Positions 7,531 to 17,048 of a DNA stretch of 64,000 nucleotides are shown here, in pieces. The position numbers and the translations under genes were made by a program. Under the pieces are notes generated by a model. It saw only the letters and a program-made list of their open reading frames with translations. It searched no databases and was not told the origin of the DNA. Source of the DNA: JBBKXR01 sp037969585 (GTDB taxonomy: Bacteria > Verrucomicrobiota > Verrucomicrobiia > Verrucomicrobiales > DEV007); contig JBBKXR010000223.1 in assembly GCA_037969585.1 (NCBI GenBank), positions 13,722-77,721 on the forward strand, in the 5' to 3' direction. Each line of letters opens with the position of its first letter. Within the stretch, counting starts at the first letter, position 1.

Positions 7531-10050
7531 TTATACGCTTTCCTTGGCGTGACTGAAATAGGCGACCGTTATCGTGTCGGACAGCTTCTTCAAAAATTTG
7601 CGCAACCGCCCAAGAAATTTGTCCGTCTGCTTGCGATCGAATCCTCCCTCTTCAACCGTGCGATGAAAGTTCTCCATCTCAGTCAACCACGGTGCTATAA
7701 GGTCGCGTGGATGGCGATGCTCACCCGGCAGCGGCAACTTATGTAGAACGTTACCGATGCGCTGAATCAAATACCAGACTGAGCGAGGGTAATCCTTTTC
7801 GGCAATCAACAAGCGAACGGTCAACTCGGTCGAAGGAACGTCTCGAAAGCGGCTTTGAAACGTTCGGACACTGTCCACGGAGTAGAGGATTGATTCATTG
7901 AACAGCGTGCTCAGGTCGTTATCGAGCTTGGCCTTCAGCAAAAATCTCAGCAGAGCACAAACGATCGAAGCTCGCTCGACTCGACGCCCGGCATCGAGCA
8001 GTGCCCAGCCTTCGTCACGAGTCATGGTGTCGAGATTAAGACCGAGAAACGCGGCGAGATTCAGCTGCAGATGATTCAACTTCGATCCGTACCGCGTGGA
8101 CAGATCGTCGCCGTCCGCATCCGCCTGGGTATGCCACGCTTCATAGCAAGAACTGATGGCCAGTGTGCTGGCCGATGACCACTCCTCTCTAGCCATCTGG
8201 GTGGCGTTAAAAAATCGGTCGAGATTGTAGGACACGCTAACCGGACAATCGCGATCTTCGAGGATCAAATGCAGCCGATCGATCGTCGCACCGTCCTCGT
8301 CTTTCACCGCTGGCAACTTGAATCCAAAGATCTTGAACAAGGCCTTGATCAGTAATTTTTCATGGCGCCGTCCAAAGTCCGCATCGCGGGTGAATCCTTG
8401 CATTCGACCGTCGGCGATACGCGCCGCAAAACGCGAGATTGTGTCGAGCCGTTCGGCGTAACGGCCGGTCCAGAACAGGTTTTCACCGGTTCTGCTGGGC
8501 ACGATATCGGGAGTGATCAGCCGGGTGCGACTCAGCGCCGATGCAATACTGAAGGGCGCCGCCTCTTCCGACGAGCGCACCCACACGTCCTTCGACTCAC
8601 CGTAGTCGCGCGTCGAAATGACCGCGCCATCGGAAGTACTGGTGCGCGCCAGTCCACCCGGCATAACTTGAACCTTTTGCTCGCTGTCACTGAACGAAAA
8701 CATCCGCAGCACGGCTCCGCGCGGAATCAGCTGCCCGGCCCGCGAGGTCGGAATGGTTGAAATAACAAGTTCCTCCTGGCCCACGAAAATCCCGGGGTCG
8801 GCGACGATCTCGGCCTTCAATGCGGCCAGCTCGTCGCTCGACATGCGGCTGCCATAGCGGGTCCGAACCTCCGGGGACTGCGCCAACGACTTTATTACCA
8901 TCGAGTGGAGATTCGTCGTAACATGAGAGAGTGCTTGAGGTCGGCCACACCACCAGGTCGCCACAGGTGGCAACAAGAGCTCTTCGCCGAGCAGCGCTTG
9001 GCATATTTTCTTCAGGTACGGGTAAAATCCCGGAGACTGGACGACCTCCGCGCCTGGATGACTGGCGACTGCGACACCACCGCTGCGCATCGCTTCGAAC
9101 AAACCGGCGGTTCCCCGAGCCCCACTGTTTTCCGACTCCAGCGAATCCATATTGCGACCGGGAACCACTTTCCAGATCACATCGACCGGCACCAGTCCGT
9201 TCAGCGCCCGAATCCACACCCGGCCATCCCGCACGGTGAGATCAGTCGGGTGAACGCGGGAGATGCCACAATAATTGGCGAGAAAGCCGACCTCAGAATC
9301 TTCACCAGGTTCGGACGGATCAAGAATCACCACCTGTGGAGCACCTGTCGCAGCAGGTGAACTTTTCCCCAAGTGATCGAACCAGTCAGTGATGAACTGG
9401 CCAATGCGGCGCACCCCACAGCGGCCGAACAACTCCGGCAACACCTGATTGACAACCGTGCGATTTTCCAAGGCCAGCCCGAGGCCGAACGGTGCATCGA
9501 AGCGGTCGTTGACCACGAACGGATGACCGCCTGAATCCCGCGCGACGTCGAAGGCCGAGATGCCAAGCCCGATCACTCCGTCACCGGGAGGGAGATTGTG
9601 CAAGGCGCGAACAAAACCGCGATGGCGCAGCAATATTTCCGCCGGGAATAAACGATCTTTGACGGTTTTCTGCGCACCGTAGATATCCTTGAGCAGCGCC
9701 TCGAATAATCGGGTGCGCTGGGTGATGCCCTGCTCCAAGGTCGCCCACTGGTCAGCTGAGATCACCCACGGGATGGGATCGAGCGTCCATCCTTTTTCGG
9801 GCTCTTCATTGAGACTCGCCGGTCGATAGGCAAGCCCGCGTTCGCGCGAAAGCCGCTCAGCCGAATGGCGCCACTCGGTGACCGTTCCAGGTCCGCGCTG
9901 TTGGATGGCTTCGAAAATATCGTGCCATTCCGACTGCACGTTGCCGTCAGCAGAAACAGCCTCGTCGCGTTGCCCGCTATGCATCTGATATCCGAGAGCG
10001 GACGCCAGATTTATGGAAGAATCGCAGGAAGCGATCGAATCAGAACCCAT
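7531..10050 (-). CDS. Circularly permuted ATP-grasp / alpha-E domain fusion protein
   Basis: 839 residues joining two domains that are encoded separately a few kilobases away. Residues about 90-490 form the circularly permuted ATP-grasp (DUF404/DUF407 type), with RDYGESKDVWV at its end. Residues about 515-830 form the alpha-helical alpha-E domain, starting ENLFWTGRYAERLDT. ATP-grasp enzymes usually make amide bonds using ATP. Several motifs differ from the stand-alone paralogue: VVNDRFDAPFG in place of VLEDNGRCPSG, and VAVASHPGAEV in place of VMLVNAIGTGV, so activity or substrate may differ. No signal peptide. It lies between the DUF2126 protein (69-base gap) and the short transglutaminase (4-base gap). 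Confidence 0.9.
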   Translation of the reverse strand: MGSDSIASCDSSINLASALGYQMHSGQRDEAVSADGNVQSEWHDIFEAIQQRGPGTVTEWRHSAERLSRERGLAYRPASLNEEPEKGWTLDPIPWVISADQWATLEQGITQRTRLFEALLKDIYGAQKTVKDRLFPAEILLRHRGFVRALHNLPPGDGVIGLGISAFDVARDSGGHPFVVNDRFDAPFGLGLALENRTVVNQVLPELFGRCGVRRIGQFITDWFDHLGKSSPAATGAPQVVILDPSEPGEDSEVGFLANYCGISRVHPTDLTVRDGRVWIRALNGLVPVDVIWKVVPGRNMDSLESENSGARGTAGLFEAMRSGGVAVASHPGAEVVQSPGFYPYLKKICQALLGEELLLPPVATWWCGRPQALSHVTTNLHSMVIKSLAQSPEVRTRYGSRMSSDELAALKAEIVADPGIFVGQEELVISTIPTSRAGQLIPRGAVLRMFSFSDSEQKVQVMPGGLARTSTSDGAVISTRDYGESKDVWVRSSEEAAPFSIASALSRTRLITPDIVPSRTGENLFWTGRYAERLDTISRFAARIADGRMQGFTRDADFGRRHEKLLIKALFKIFGFKLPAVKDEDGATIDRLHLILEDRDCPVSVSYNLDRFFNATQMAREEWSSASTLAISSCYEAWHTQADADGDDLSTRYGSKLNHLQLNLAAFLGLNLDTMTRDEGWALLDAGRRVERASIVCALLRFLLKAKLDNDLSTLFNESILYSVDSVRTFQSRFRDVPSTELTVRLLIAEKDYPRSVWYLIQRIGNVLHKLPLPGEHRHPRDLIAPWLTEMENFHRTVEEGGFDRKQTDKFLGRLRKFLKKLSDTITVAYFSHAKESV

Positions 10051-10119
10051 GGTCGTTACTATGTGCTCGATCCAACGCGCTGCCAGTGCTTTCCCGACGA
10101 AAAATCGATACCGCTGCGA

Positions 10120-13100
10120 CTAGTCTGCCGCCGAAGAACGAAGGTCGAGCGTGTTCGGAAACTCGGCGTTAAATTTTTCCTGCGGGACTCGTTCGACGGT
10201 CTGACCACCGTCCATTCTTTCAAACGAACCACCCTGCAATGCGGATACCGGTGCCGGCGCCGTGGTAACGGCACCCGCCGTGTGGCCATCTCCCCAGAAT
10301 CGCGACAGACGTCTTGATTCAGCCTCGCGCGCATTGATCGGAAACGTTTCGTAGTTACGACCACCTGGATGGCCGACATGATAAATGCAACCGCCCAGCG
10401 ACTTCTGATTGCGAATATCGACGAGATCGAACACAAACCGAGTCTGCGCCTCAATCGACGGATGCAGCGCCGAAGGTGGGTCCCAGGCTTTGAAACGAAC
10501 GCCGCCGACCCACTCCTGCTCGACTCCAGTCGGCACCATAGGCACCCTGCGCCCGTTGCAGGTCAGTATCTGTTTGCCCTCGGTCAGTCCCTTCACCTTG
10601 ATCTGCAAACGCTCCACCGAGGAATCAACGAACCGTGACGTGCCCTGTCCGGTCGATTCTTCGCCGAGAACGTGCCAAGGCTCGAGAGCGGTGCGTATTT
10701 CCACCTCAACACCGAAATGAGTCACCGTGCCGACGCGCGGAAAACGAAACTCATAGAAAGGTGCCAGCCACTCCTGACGAAACGGAATCCCCGCCTGCTG
10801 GAGATCTTCGCAGACATCGCGAATGTCATCCCACACCCAATGCGGCAGCAGATACTTGTCATGTAAAGTCGTTCCCCAACGGACCAGGCGATGCTTATAG
10901 GGAGTCTCCCAACAGCGTGCGATGATCGATCGAACCAGCAACGACTGGACCAGCGCCATGTGCCGATGCGGCGGCATCTCGAAAGCACGCAACTCCAACA
11001 AACCGAGCTGTCCGGTCGGAGAATCTGGAGAACACAGCTTGTCGATACAGAATTCGGCGCGATGCGTGTTGCCGGTCAGATCCGTCAGCAAATGGCGCAG
11101 CGTACGATCGACCATTCCAGGATTTTCGACACCGCGATGCAGGGTCTCCAACGCGATATCGAGTTCGAAAAGCCGATCATCACGAGCCTCATCGACGCGC
11201 GGTGCCTGACTGGTCGGTCCGATAAAAAGTCCGGAGAACAAATACGAGAGCCCCGGGTGATGCTGCCAAAACGCGATCAGACTGGCGAGCACATCGGGGC
11301 GTCGCAGAAAAGGACTGTCCGCCGGTGTGGCGCCGCCGACGACCACGTGGTTGCCGCCGCCGGTGCCGGTATGCTTGCCATCGAGCATGAACTTCTCGGC
11401 ACCCAACCGTGAAAGCCGCGCCTGTTCGTAGAGTGTTTCGGTTCGCCCAACCAACTCGGTCCAGGATGACGACGGATGGATATTGATCTCGATTACGCCC
11501 GGGTCCGGGGTCACCTTGAGACTCTCGATGCGTGGATCTTTCGGCGGCTCGTAGCCTTCGATGACCACTTTCAGATCAGACTTCTTCGCCGCTTCCTCGA
11601 CAGCACTGAGCAGTTCCACGTAAGCCTCCAACGTCGCCGTTGGCGGAAAAAACACGTGCAGACGGCCGTCACGATTTTCGATCGTCAATGCGGTGCGAGG
11701 AATCCATTCTTCGTCGCTATTCTCGTCAGAGTTCGTCGTATCTTTTTCGCCATACGTGCTCAGCGGATCGGCAGCCAGCGGTGGCAGATCCGTCGCCATC
11801 GGCGAACGCACGTCGAGGATATCCTCTTCGGTCGCCGAACGAATCGAATCCAACGGCAGGCGAAAACCCATCGCCGACGCGCCGGGAATCAAAAACAGCG
11901 CGTCGCGCTTCAGCTTCCATTTCGCCCCGGTCCAGCGTTCGGTTTTCTTGTGGTGGAACAACGGCAGGACGAAGCCCGTGGCGACATCAAGTCCGCGCTT
12001 TTCCAGCTTGGCAAGCGTGCGTCGCTCCAGCGAATCGTCCTCATCAGATTCCTCGGCATTCTCAAACCAAGGTAGCGTGCCGGCTTTCCACCGGTAGTAG
12101 TCCGCATCTTCAAGCGCCGGCGCGACACAATCCTTCGCCACTCCAAGCACCTCGGCGACCGCTTCCGCCAGAATGCGCGGTTCATCAAAACCGTAGTCGC
12201 CGGGCCTCGAGGGGTCCGCCTGGGTGGCGCTCGAACGCCACATCGGATAGCCATCTTTGCGCCAGAAAATACCGTACGCCCAGCGGGGCACCGGCTCACC
12301 CGGATACCATTTGCCCTCGCCAAACCAGATAAAACCACCCGGTGCAAACGCTTCGGCAAGACGGGTGGCCAAATCGATCGCCCGTTGCCGTTTGGCGGGG
12401 CTGTCTGCCGACGTGTTCCACTCAGCCCCTTCCATGTCATCGATCGATACAAAGGTCGGCTCGCCGCCCATGGTCAGACGCACATCGCCTCGGTTAAGTT
12501 TTTCATCGACCAGTTGACCGACGCTGTCGACCGCCTGCCATTCCTCTTCGGTGTAGGGCTTGGTCACTCGCGGGTCCTCGTGCACACGAGTCACGACATT
12601 GGCAAAATCGAAGGTCGCTTCCGCAGGCGCGGTCGCACCTAGCACCGGCGCAGCACTTGATGGTTCCGGCGTGCAGGCTAATGGAATGTGTCCCTCACCG
12701 GCAAACAAACCAGAGGTCGGGTCGAGTCCAACCCATCCGGCACCGGGCAAAAAGACTTCGGTCCAGGCATGCAGATCGGTGAAATCGCTGTCCGGTCCTG
12801 GCGCACCCTCCAGCGGTTTTTCATCCGGCTGCAATTGCACCAGATAACCCGATACAAAACGCGACGCCAAGCCGAGTTGACGGAATAATTGAACCAATAG
12901 AAAAGCCGAGTCGCGACACGAGCCACTGCGTTTTTCAAGCGTCTCAACACAGGTTTGCACGCCGACCTCAAGACGGAGCTGATAGCCGATCATCCGCTGC
13001 ACGGCCTGATTGACCGCGACCAAAAAATCGATGGTTGCCTGAGGTTTGGTCGGGTCCGGTTTCAGCTGCGTCGCCAACTCATCGAGGCCGGGCGCGAAAT

Positions 13101-13464
13101 CGGTCTGCCGAAGGTATGGCGCCAATTCCGACGACTCAGTTTCGCTGTAAGCGAAGGGCACTGCCTGCGCCCACTCTTCGAGAAAAAAATCGAACGGATT
13201 GATCGTCGTCAGATCCGCGACCAGATCGACGACGAACTCAAGCTTGCGGGTCTTTTCCGGAAAAACAAAGCGCGCCAGGTAGTTACCGAACGGGTCCTGC
13301 TGCCAGTTGATAAAATGCTCGGCGGGTTCAACCGTCAACGAGTAAGAAAGGATCGGAGTCCGACAATGCGGAGCCGGTCGAAGGCGCACAATGTGCGGAT
13401 GAATCTCGATTTCTTTGTCGTAGCAGTAAGTAGTGCGATGATAGAGCGCAACGTGAGTGGACAT
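10120..13464 (-). CDS. Large transglutaminase-DUF2126 protein
   Basis: 1114 residues. The N-terminus has a beta domain (about 5-85) and an intact transglutaminase core with Cys183 in GSCRDSAF, His232 in DLHAWTEV and Asp248 in GLDPTSG. The rest, from about residue 315, is the DUF2126 region, opening with VRLTMGGEPTFVS. It also holds a conserved-looking HTGTGGGNHVVVGG segment, which resembles the nucleotide or metal site of glutamine-synthetase-like amide ligases; that likeness is inference. Cytoplasmic, with no signal sequence. Proteins of this type are regularly found with ATP-grasp and alpha-E proteins, as here. Function is uncharacterised; coupling of amide ligation and amide processing in one chain is plausible. 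It lies 38 bases after the alpha-E gene. Confidence 0.92.
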   Translation of the reverse strand: MSTHVALYHRTTYCYDKEIEIHPHIVRLRPAPHCRTPILSYSLTVEPAEHFINWQQDPFGNYLARFVFPEKTRKLEFVVDLVADLTTINPFDFFLEEWAQAVPFAYSETESSELAPYLRQTDFAPGLDELATQLKPDPTKPQATIDFLVAVNQAVQRMIGYQLRLEVGVQTCVETLEKRSGSCRDSAFLLVQLFRQLGLASRFVSGYLVQLQPDEKPLEGAPGPDSDFTDLHAWTEVFLPGAGWVGLDPTSGLFAGEGHIPLACTPEPSSAAPVLGATAPAEATFDFANVVTRVHEDPRVTKPYTEEEWQAVDSVGQLVDEKLNRGDVRLTMGGEPTFVSIDDMEGAEWNTSADSPAKRQRAIDLATRLAEAFAPGGFIWFGEGKWYPGEPVPRWAYGIFWRKDGYPMWRSSATQADPSRPGDYGFDEPRILAEAVAEVLGVAKDCVAPALEDADYYRWKAGTLPWFENAEESDEDDSLERRTLAKLEKRGLDVATGFVLPLFHHKKTERWTGAKWKLKRDALFLIPGASAMGFRLPLDSIRSATEEDILDVRSPMATDLPPLAADPLSTYGEKDTTNSDENSDEEWIPRTALTIENRDGRLHVFFPPTATLEAYVELLSAVEEAAKKSDLKVVIEGYEPPKDPRIESLKVTPDPGVIEINIHPSSSWTELVGRTETLYEQARLSRLGAEKFMLDGKHTGTGGGNHVVVGGATPADSPFLRRPDVLASLIAFWQHHPGLSYLFSGLFIGPTSQAPRVDEARDDRLFELDIALETLHRGVENPGMVDRTLRHLLTDLTGNTHRAEFCIDKLCSPDSPTGQLGLLELRAFEMPPHRHMALVQSLLVRSIIARCWETPYKHRLVRWGTTLHDKYLLPHWVWDDIRDVCEDLQQAGIPFRQEWLAPFYEFRFPRVGTVTHFGVEVEIRTALEPWHVLGEESTGQGTSRFVDSSVERLQIKVKGLTEGKQILTCNGRRVPMVPTGVEQEWVGGVRFKAWDPPSALHPSIEAQTRFVFDLVDIRNQKSLGGCIYHVGHPGGRNYETFPINAREAESRRLSRFWGDGHTAGAVTTAPAPVSALQGGSFERMDGGQTVERVPQEKFNAEFPNTLDLRSSAAD

Positions 13465-13502
13465 ATAGGGTGGTGGGTTTCCTCGTTGGCTGATTGGCTA
13501 TT

Positions 13503-14516
13503 CTAATACTGCTGCTGCTGCTGTTCTTCCTGCTCGCGCTGCCGAACTCGCTCCACTTGCGCGTGCATCTGACTACTGAAAAACTGCTCGGCGCTGCCCC
13601 TCTGCTTGTCTTTGCGCAGCAGAAAATAGCGCTCCATCAGCGCAAACCCGATCTTGTTCAAATCGATCTGAATCGAATCAACGTAATCATGTAAGCCCAT
13701 ACGGCCGATCTCCTCGACGCCGGAAAAATTCAGACGCGCGAGCAGTGCTCCCGCAGCACGCTCGGCTTCATTCAGATACTCGGCCGTGTTGGTTCCGGAG
13801 ATCATCCGCAACAGCTCGTGAATTCTGCCCACCGAAAACCGCACCGAGCGCGGAAAGGTCGTCGAAAATAACAGCAGCGTCGATACCGTCGCCGCGTCGA
13901 CCTCACCTTCGTTGCGCTGACGATGCTCCGCTGTCGCGCTGCATGCCCGCAGCATGGTATTCCACGCCGACTCCTCCTCCGATTTCGGCAAAAAATGCGG
14001 TAGATCGACGATACGACTGGTCTTGTCTGCTCGCTCCAAATACTCACCCAATTGCACAAACGCCCACACATCCGTACGCGGCAGAGAGGTGTTGATGATG
14101 CCGCGAAACTTCATCGACGATTGCACCACTCGATCGCAAATGATGGTGTGTCGGTTTCTGGTTTTGGAAGATAGCTCGTCCAGGCTTAACCAAAGCGCAT
14201 TCAGCTCCAGCCACATCTCCTCCGAAATCTGATCGCGGACCGCGCGAGCATTTTCCCGGCCTTCAAACACGCAGCTCATCACACTGTTAGAGTTCGCCCT
14301 CGAAGACACCATATAAGAGACTACATCCTCTTTAGATTTCTCGTCACCCATCTTGGTCACCTCGAGCAAGGGATGCCACTTGTGGCGCTCCTCCGATGGC
14401 CGGGAAGTCATGTCGAGTAACTCGTTCTGATGGGCACTGACAAGACGTGCCAGATTATCAGCGCGCTCGACGTAGCGGCTCATCCAATGCAAATTTTCTG
14501 CGACTCGAGATAACAT
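13503..14516 (-). CDS. Alpha-E domain-containing protein
   Basis: 337 residues, almost wholly helical, opening with MLSRVAENLHWMSRYVERADN, the standard start of the alpha-E (DUF403) family. The biochemical role of the family is unknown. Its constant pairing with circularly permuted ATP-grasp enzymes suggests a partner or carrier role. The C-terminus is unusual: a charged helix rich in Arg, Gln and Glu ends in five glutamines and a tyrosine, encoded by a CTG-rich run on the plus strand at 13508-13535. No signal peptide. The gene follows the ATP-grasp gene by 21 bases and precedes the DUF2126 gene by 38. Confidence 0.9.
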   Translation of the reverse strand: MLSRVAENLHWMSRYVERADNLARLVSAHQNELLDMTSRPSEERHKWHPLLEVTKMGDEKSKEDVVSYMVSSRANSNSVMSCVFEGRENARAVRDQISEEMWLELNALWLSLDELSSKTRNRHTIICDRVVQSSMKFRGIINTSLPRTDVWAFVQLGEYLERADKTSRIVDLPHFLPKSEEESAWNTMLRACSATAEHRQRNEGEVDAATVSTLLLFSTTFPRSVRFSVGRIHELLRMISGTNTAEYLNEAERAAGALLARLNFSGVEEIGRMGLHDYVDSIQIDLNKIGFALMERYFLLRKDKQRGSAEQFFSSQMHAQVERVRQREQEEQQQQQY

Positions 14517-14537
14517 GATCGGTAGAATTAAATTTTG

Positions 14538-16001
14538 CTAGTCCGACTCCGGCGCAGCCCCGTCGCCGCGCAGCACCCAGGTATCCTTGCTGCCTCCACC
14601 CTGCGAAGAATTGACCACCAACGAGCCCTTGGTAAGTGCGACCCGAGTCAATCCTCCCGGCACCACCACCGTTTCTTTTCCGGTCAGCACGTAGGGTCGA
14701 AGGTCGACATGTCGCCCTTCCAGTTTTCCATCACAGAACGTCGGATGTCGCGACAGAGAGATCACCGGTTGACCGACGAAGCCACGCGGATTCGCCTTTA
14801 TTTTACGCGAAAATTCCGCCTGCTCTTCTTTGGTCGACGCTGGACCGATCAACATGCCGTAACCACCGGCCTCATCGACTGCCTTGATAACCAAGTTGCC
14901 AATGTTTTCCAACATGTATTTGAGATCGTCCTTTCGACCTCCCAGGAACGTTTCAATGTTCGGCAGAATCGGTTCCTCGGAGAGGTAAAAACGAATCATG
15001 TCCGGCACATACGTATAGGTCGCCTTGTCGTCAGCAACGCCGGTTCCGATCGCATTGACTAACATCACGTTGCCGGCGCGGTAAGCCTTCATCAGATCGG
15101 GAACTCCCAATTTCGAATCGCGATTAAAAAAGTGCGGGTCGAGAAAATCGTCATCGATGCGTCGATAGATCACGTCGATCTGCACCAACCCTTCGGTGGT
15201 GTGCATGTAGACCTTTTCATTTTCGACCACAAGATCCCGGCCCTCGACAATCTCTATGCCCATTTGTCGAGCCAGGAAGGTGTGCTCGAAATAGGCGCTG
15301 TTATACTGCCCTGGCGTCAACACCACACAAACCGGAGTCTCCTGCTCCCGAGGTGACACGGATTTTAGCATTCGCAGCAGCTCTTTCGGATAATCCGAAA
15401 CCCGCTCGACGTTCATCTTCCGATACAAATCCGGAAACGTCCGCTTCATCGCGAGACGGTTTTCGAGCATGTAGGACACGCCCGACGGACAGCGACCATT
15501 GTCCTCCAGAACACAGTAGGTGCCCTTGCCATCACGAATCAAATCCGTGCCGCAAATGTGAATGTAGGTATCGTGTGGTAGCTTCAGGCCCGCGAACTCC
15601 GAGCGATTGTGCTTCGAGGTTTTCACCAACTCTTCCGGCACCTTGCCCGCTTTGAGTATCTCTCGATCCGAGTAGATGTCCTTCAGGAACATATTCAGCG
15701 CTTTGATTCGCTGACGCAGCCCGGCGTCGATCGTCGCCCACTCGTCGGCAGGGATGATTCGCGGAAACGGATCGAAGGGAAAAATTCGCTCAGTTCCCTG
15801 GCCATCCGAGTACACCGTGAAGGTGACGCCCTGCTTGAGAAAGGTACGCTCTAATGTGCGCAGGCTGGTTCTCATCCGCTGCGGCGTTAGTTTCTCGAAA
15901 AAGTCGGCCGCATCCTGATAGCCTTTCCGAAAACCGTCAGCACCATCGAGCACTGCTTCATCGAAAAAACCGTCCGTTTTATAATTCTGGAAGAACGCCA
16001 T
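14538..16001 (-). CDS. Circularly permuted type 2 ATP-grasp protein
   Basis: 487 residues from the ATG at 16001 (MAFFQNYKTDGFFDEAVL), the usual family start. A GTG at 16070 would add 23 unrelated residues. Conserved motifs are intact: FDPFPRIIPADEWATI near the N-terminus, then VLEDNGRCPSGVSYMLENR, RRIDDDFLDP, MLVNAIGTGVADDKA and GGSKDTWV at the C-terminus. ATP-grasp enzymes use ATP to activate a carboxylate for attack by an amine, giving an amide or peptide bond. The substrates of this branch are not known. Cytoplasmic. It is the first gene of the five-gene minus-strand run and is divergent from a transglutaminase gene across about 175 bases that must hold the promoters. Confidence 0.92.
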   Translation of the reverse strand: MAFFQNYKTDGFFDEAVLDGADGFRKGYQDAADFFEKLTPQRMRTSLRTLERTFLKQGVTFTVYSDGQGTERIFPFDPFPRIIPADEWATIDAGLRQRIKALNMFLKDIYSDREILKAGKVPEELVKTSKHNRSEFAGLKLPHDTYIHICGTDLIRDGKGTYCVLEDNGRCPSGVSYMLENRLAMKRTFPDLYRKMNVERVSDYPKELLRMLKSVSPREQETPVCVVLTPGQYNSAYFEHTFLARQMGIEIVEGRDLVVENEKVYMHTTEGLVQIDVIYRRIDDDFLDPHFFNRDSKLGVPDLMKAYRAGNVMLVNAIGTGVADDKATYTYVPDMIRFYLSEEPILPNIETFLGGRKDDLKYMLENIGNLVIKAVDEAGGYGMLIGPASTKEEQAEFSRKIKANPRGFVGQPVISLSRHPTFCDGKLEGRHVDLRPYVLTGKETVVVPGGLTRVALTKGSLVVNSSQGGGSKDTWVLRGDGAAPESD

Positions 16002-16178
16002 CAAGAGCAGGAACTTAGCAGGTTCAATGCCAGTAGAAAGAGATTCCGTGGGATAATTGCTTCGCCGCACGATTTGGGACGAATTCCTTTGGCAATCAAA
16101 CCGTAACAGGCGACTAGCAAGAGTCGTCCTTCACCGCAGGCAGCGCAGCGCGTTTCACTCATCCAGTCATCCAGAAAA

Positions 16179-17048
16179 ATGAAATTCTTGATAAACAGCT
16201 CCCTCTATTATCAGGCGTTCGACACTGCCACGGTCATTTGCTCACTGAATTGCCACCGATCAAACTCCCAGCAAATTCTCAACGAATCACTAACCACCAG
16301 TCGGCCGGTCAATTATCAAGAGTTGGTCGTGGGACTTGATGCCAACCGCTTTGCCCGCCTCGACATCACCGAACCTGGCGAGTTCTCCGTCAATTATCAG
16401 GCGATGGTTCAACTCAGCTCGTCGCGCGTCGACATGTCCCAGATCGAAGCCGCCACCGATGCATCGGCATTCAAAGCCGTATCGCTACCCTACCTGGCAC
16501 CGAGCCGCTACGTCCCTTCGGATCGGATGCGCAAACTGGCCAATGACCTGTTTAGAAGTTTCGCCAGCCCTCTCAAGCAGGCACTCGCCATTGAGGATTG
16601 GCTATTTAAAAACCTCCAATACCAAATCGGCTCATCCGACGAGCAATCATGGAGCTTGGACACTTTCGAATCCCGCACCGGTGTGTGCCGCGATTTCGCC
16701 CATCTCGGCATCGCATTCTGCCGCGCCCTCAGCATTCCGGCGCGCTACGTCACTGTCTACGCCTATCAGCTGAATCCGCAGGATTTTCACGCAGTGTTCG
16801 AAGCCTTCATCGGCGGCCAGTGGTGGTTGTTCGACGGCACCCGCCTGGCCCCACTCAACGGAATGATCCGCATCGCCGCCGGACGTGATGCCGCCGAAAC
16901 CCCACTCGGTAATCTGTTTGGCTCGGTTCAGGGACAAGGCGTGCATGTCGGTATTCAGCTCGCCGCCGGACAATCGGACGGTGAGAATTTTTCCGTTGTG
17001 AATCGTGACAGTCTGCGCAGCGATGAACAGATGCTCTGCCTCGGTTAG
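16179..17048 (+). CDS. Transglutaminase-like protein (divergent partner)
   Basis: 289 residues with an N-terminal beta domain and a transglutaminase core. The triad is complete: Cys170 in GVCRDFAHLG, His204 in DFHAVFEAF and Asp219 in WWLFDGTR. No signal peptide. It is more distant from the other two transglutaminases of the locus than they are from each other around the active site (FHAVFEA against SHAWLEA and LHAWTEV). It is divergently transcribed from the ATP-grasp gene, so it is probably part of the same functional unit under a shared control region. Function not characterised. Confidence 0.88.
   Translation: MKFLINSSLYYQAFDTATVICSLNCHRSNSQQILNESLTTSRPVNYQELVVGLDANRFARLDITEPGEFSVNYQAMVQLSSSRVDMSQIEAATDASAFKAVSLPYLAPSRYVPSDRMRKLANDLFRSFASPLKQALAIEDWLFKNLQYQIGSSDEQSWSLDTFESRTGVCRDFAHLGIAFCRALSIPARYVTVYAYQLNPQDFHAVFEAFIGGQWWLFDGTRLAPLNGMIRIAAGRDAAETPLGNLFGSVQGQGVHVGIQLAAGQSDGENFSVVNRDSLRSDEQMLCLG

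Noticed and set aside
11476..12075. 199-residue plus-strand frame within the DUF2126 gene
   Set aside because: Antisense shadow with unstructured, Arg-rich composition; the minus-strand protein is well conserved.
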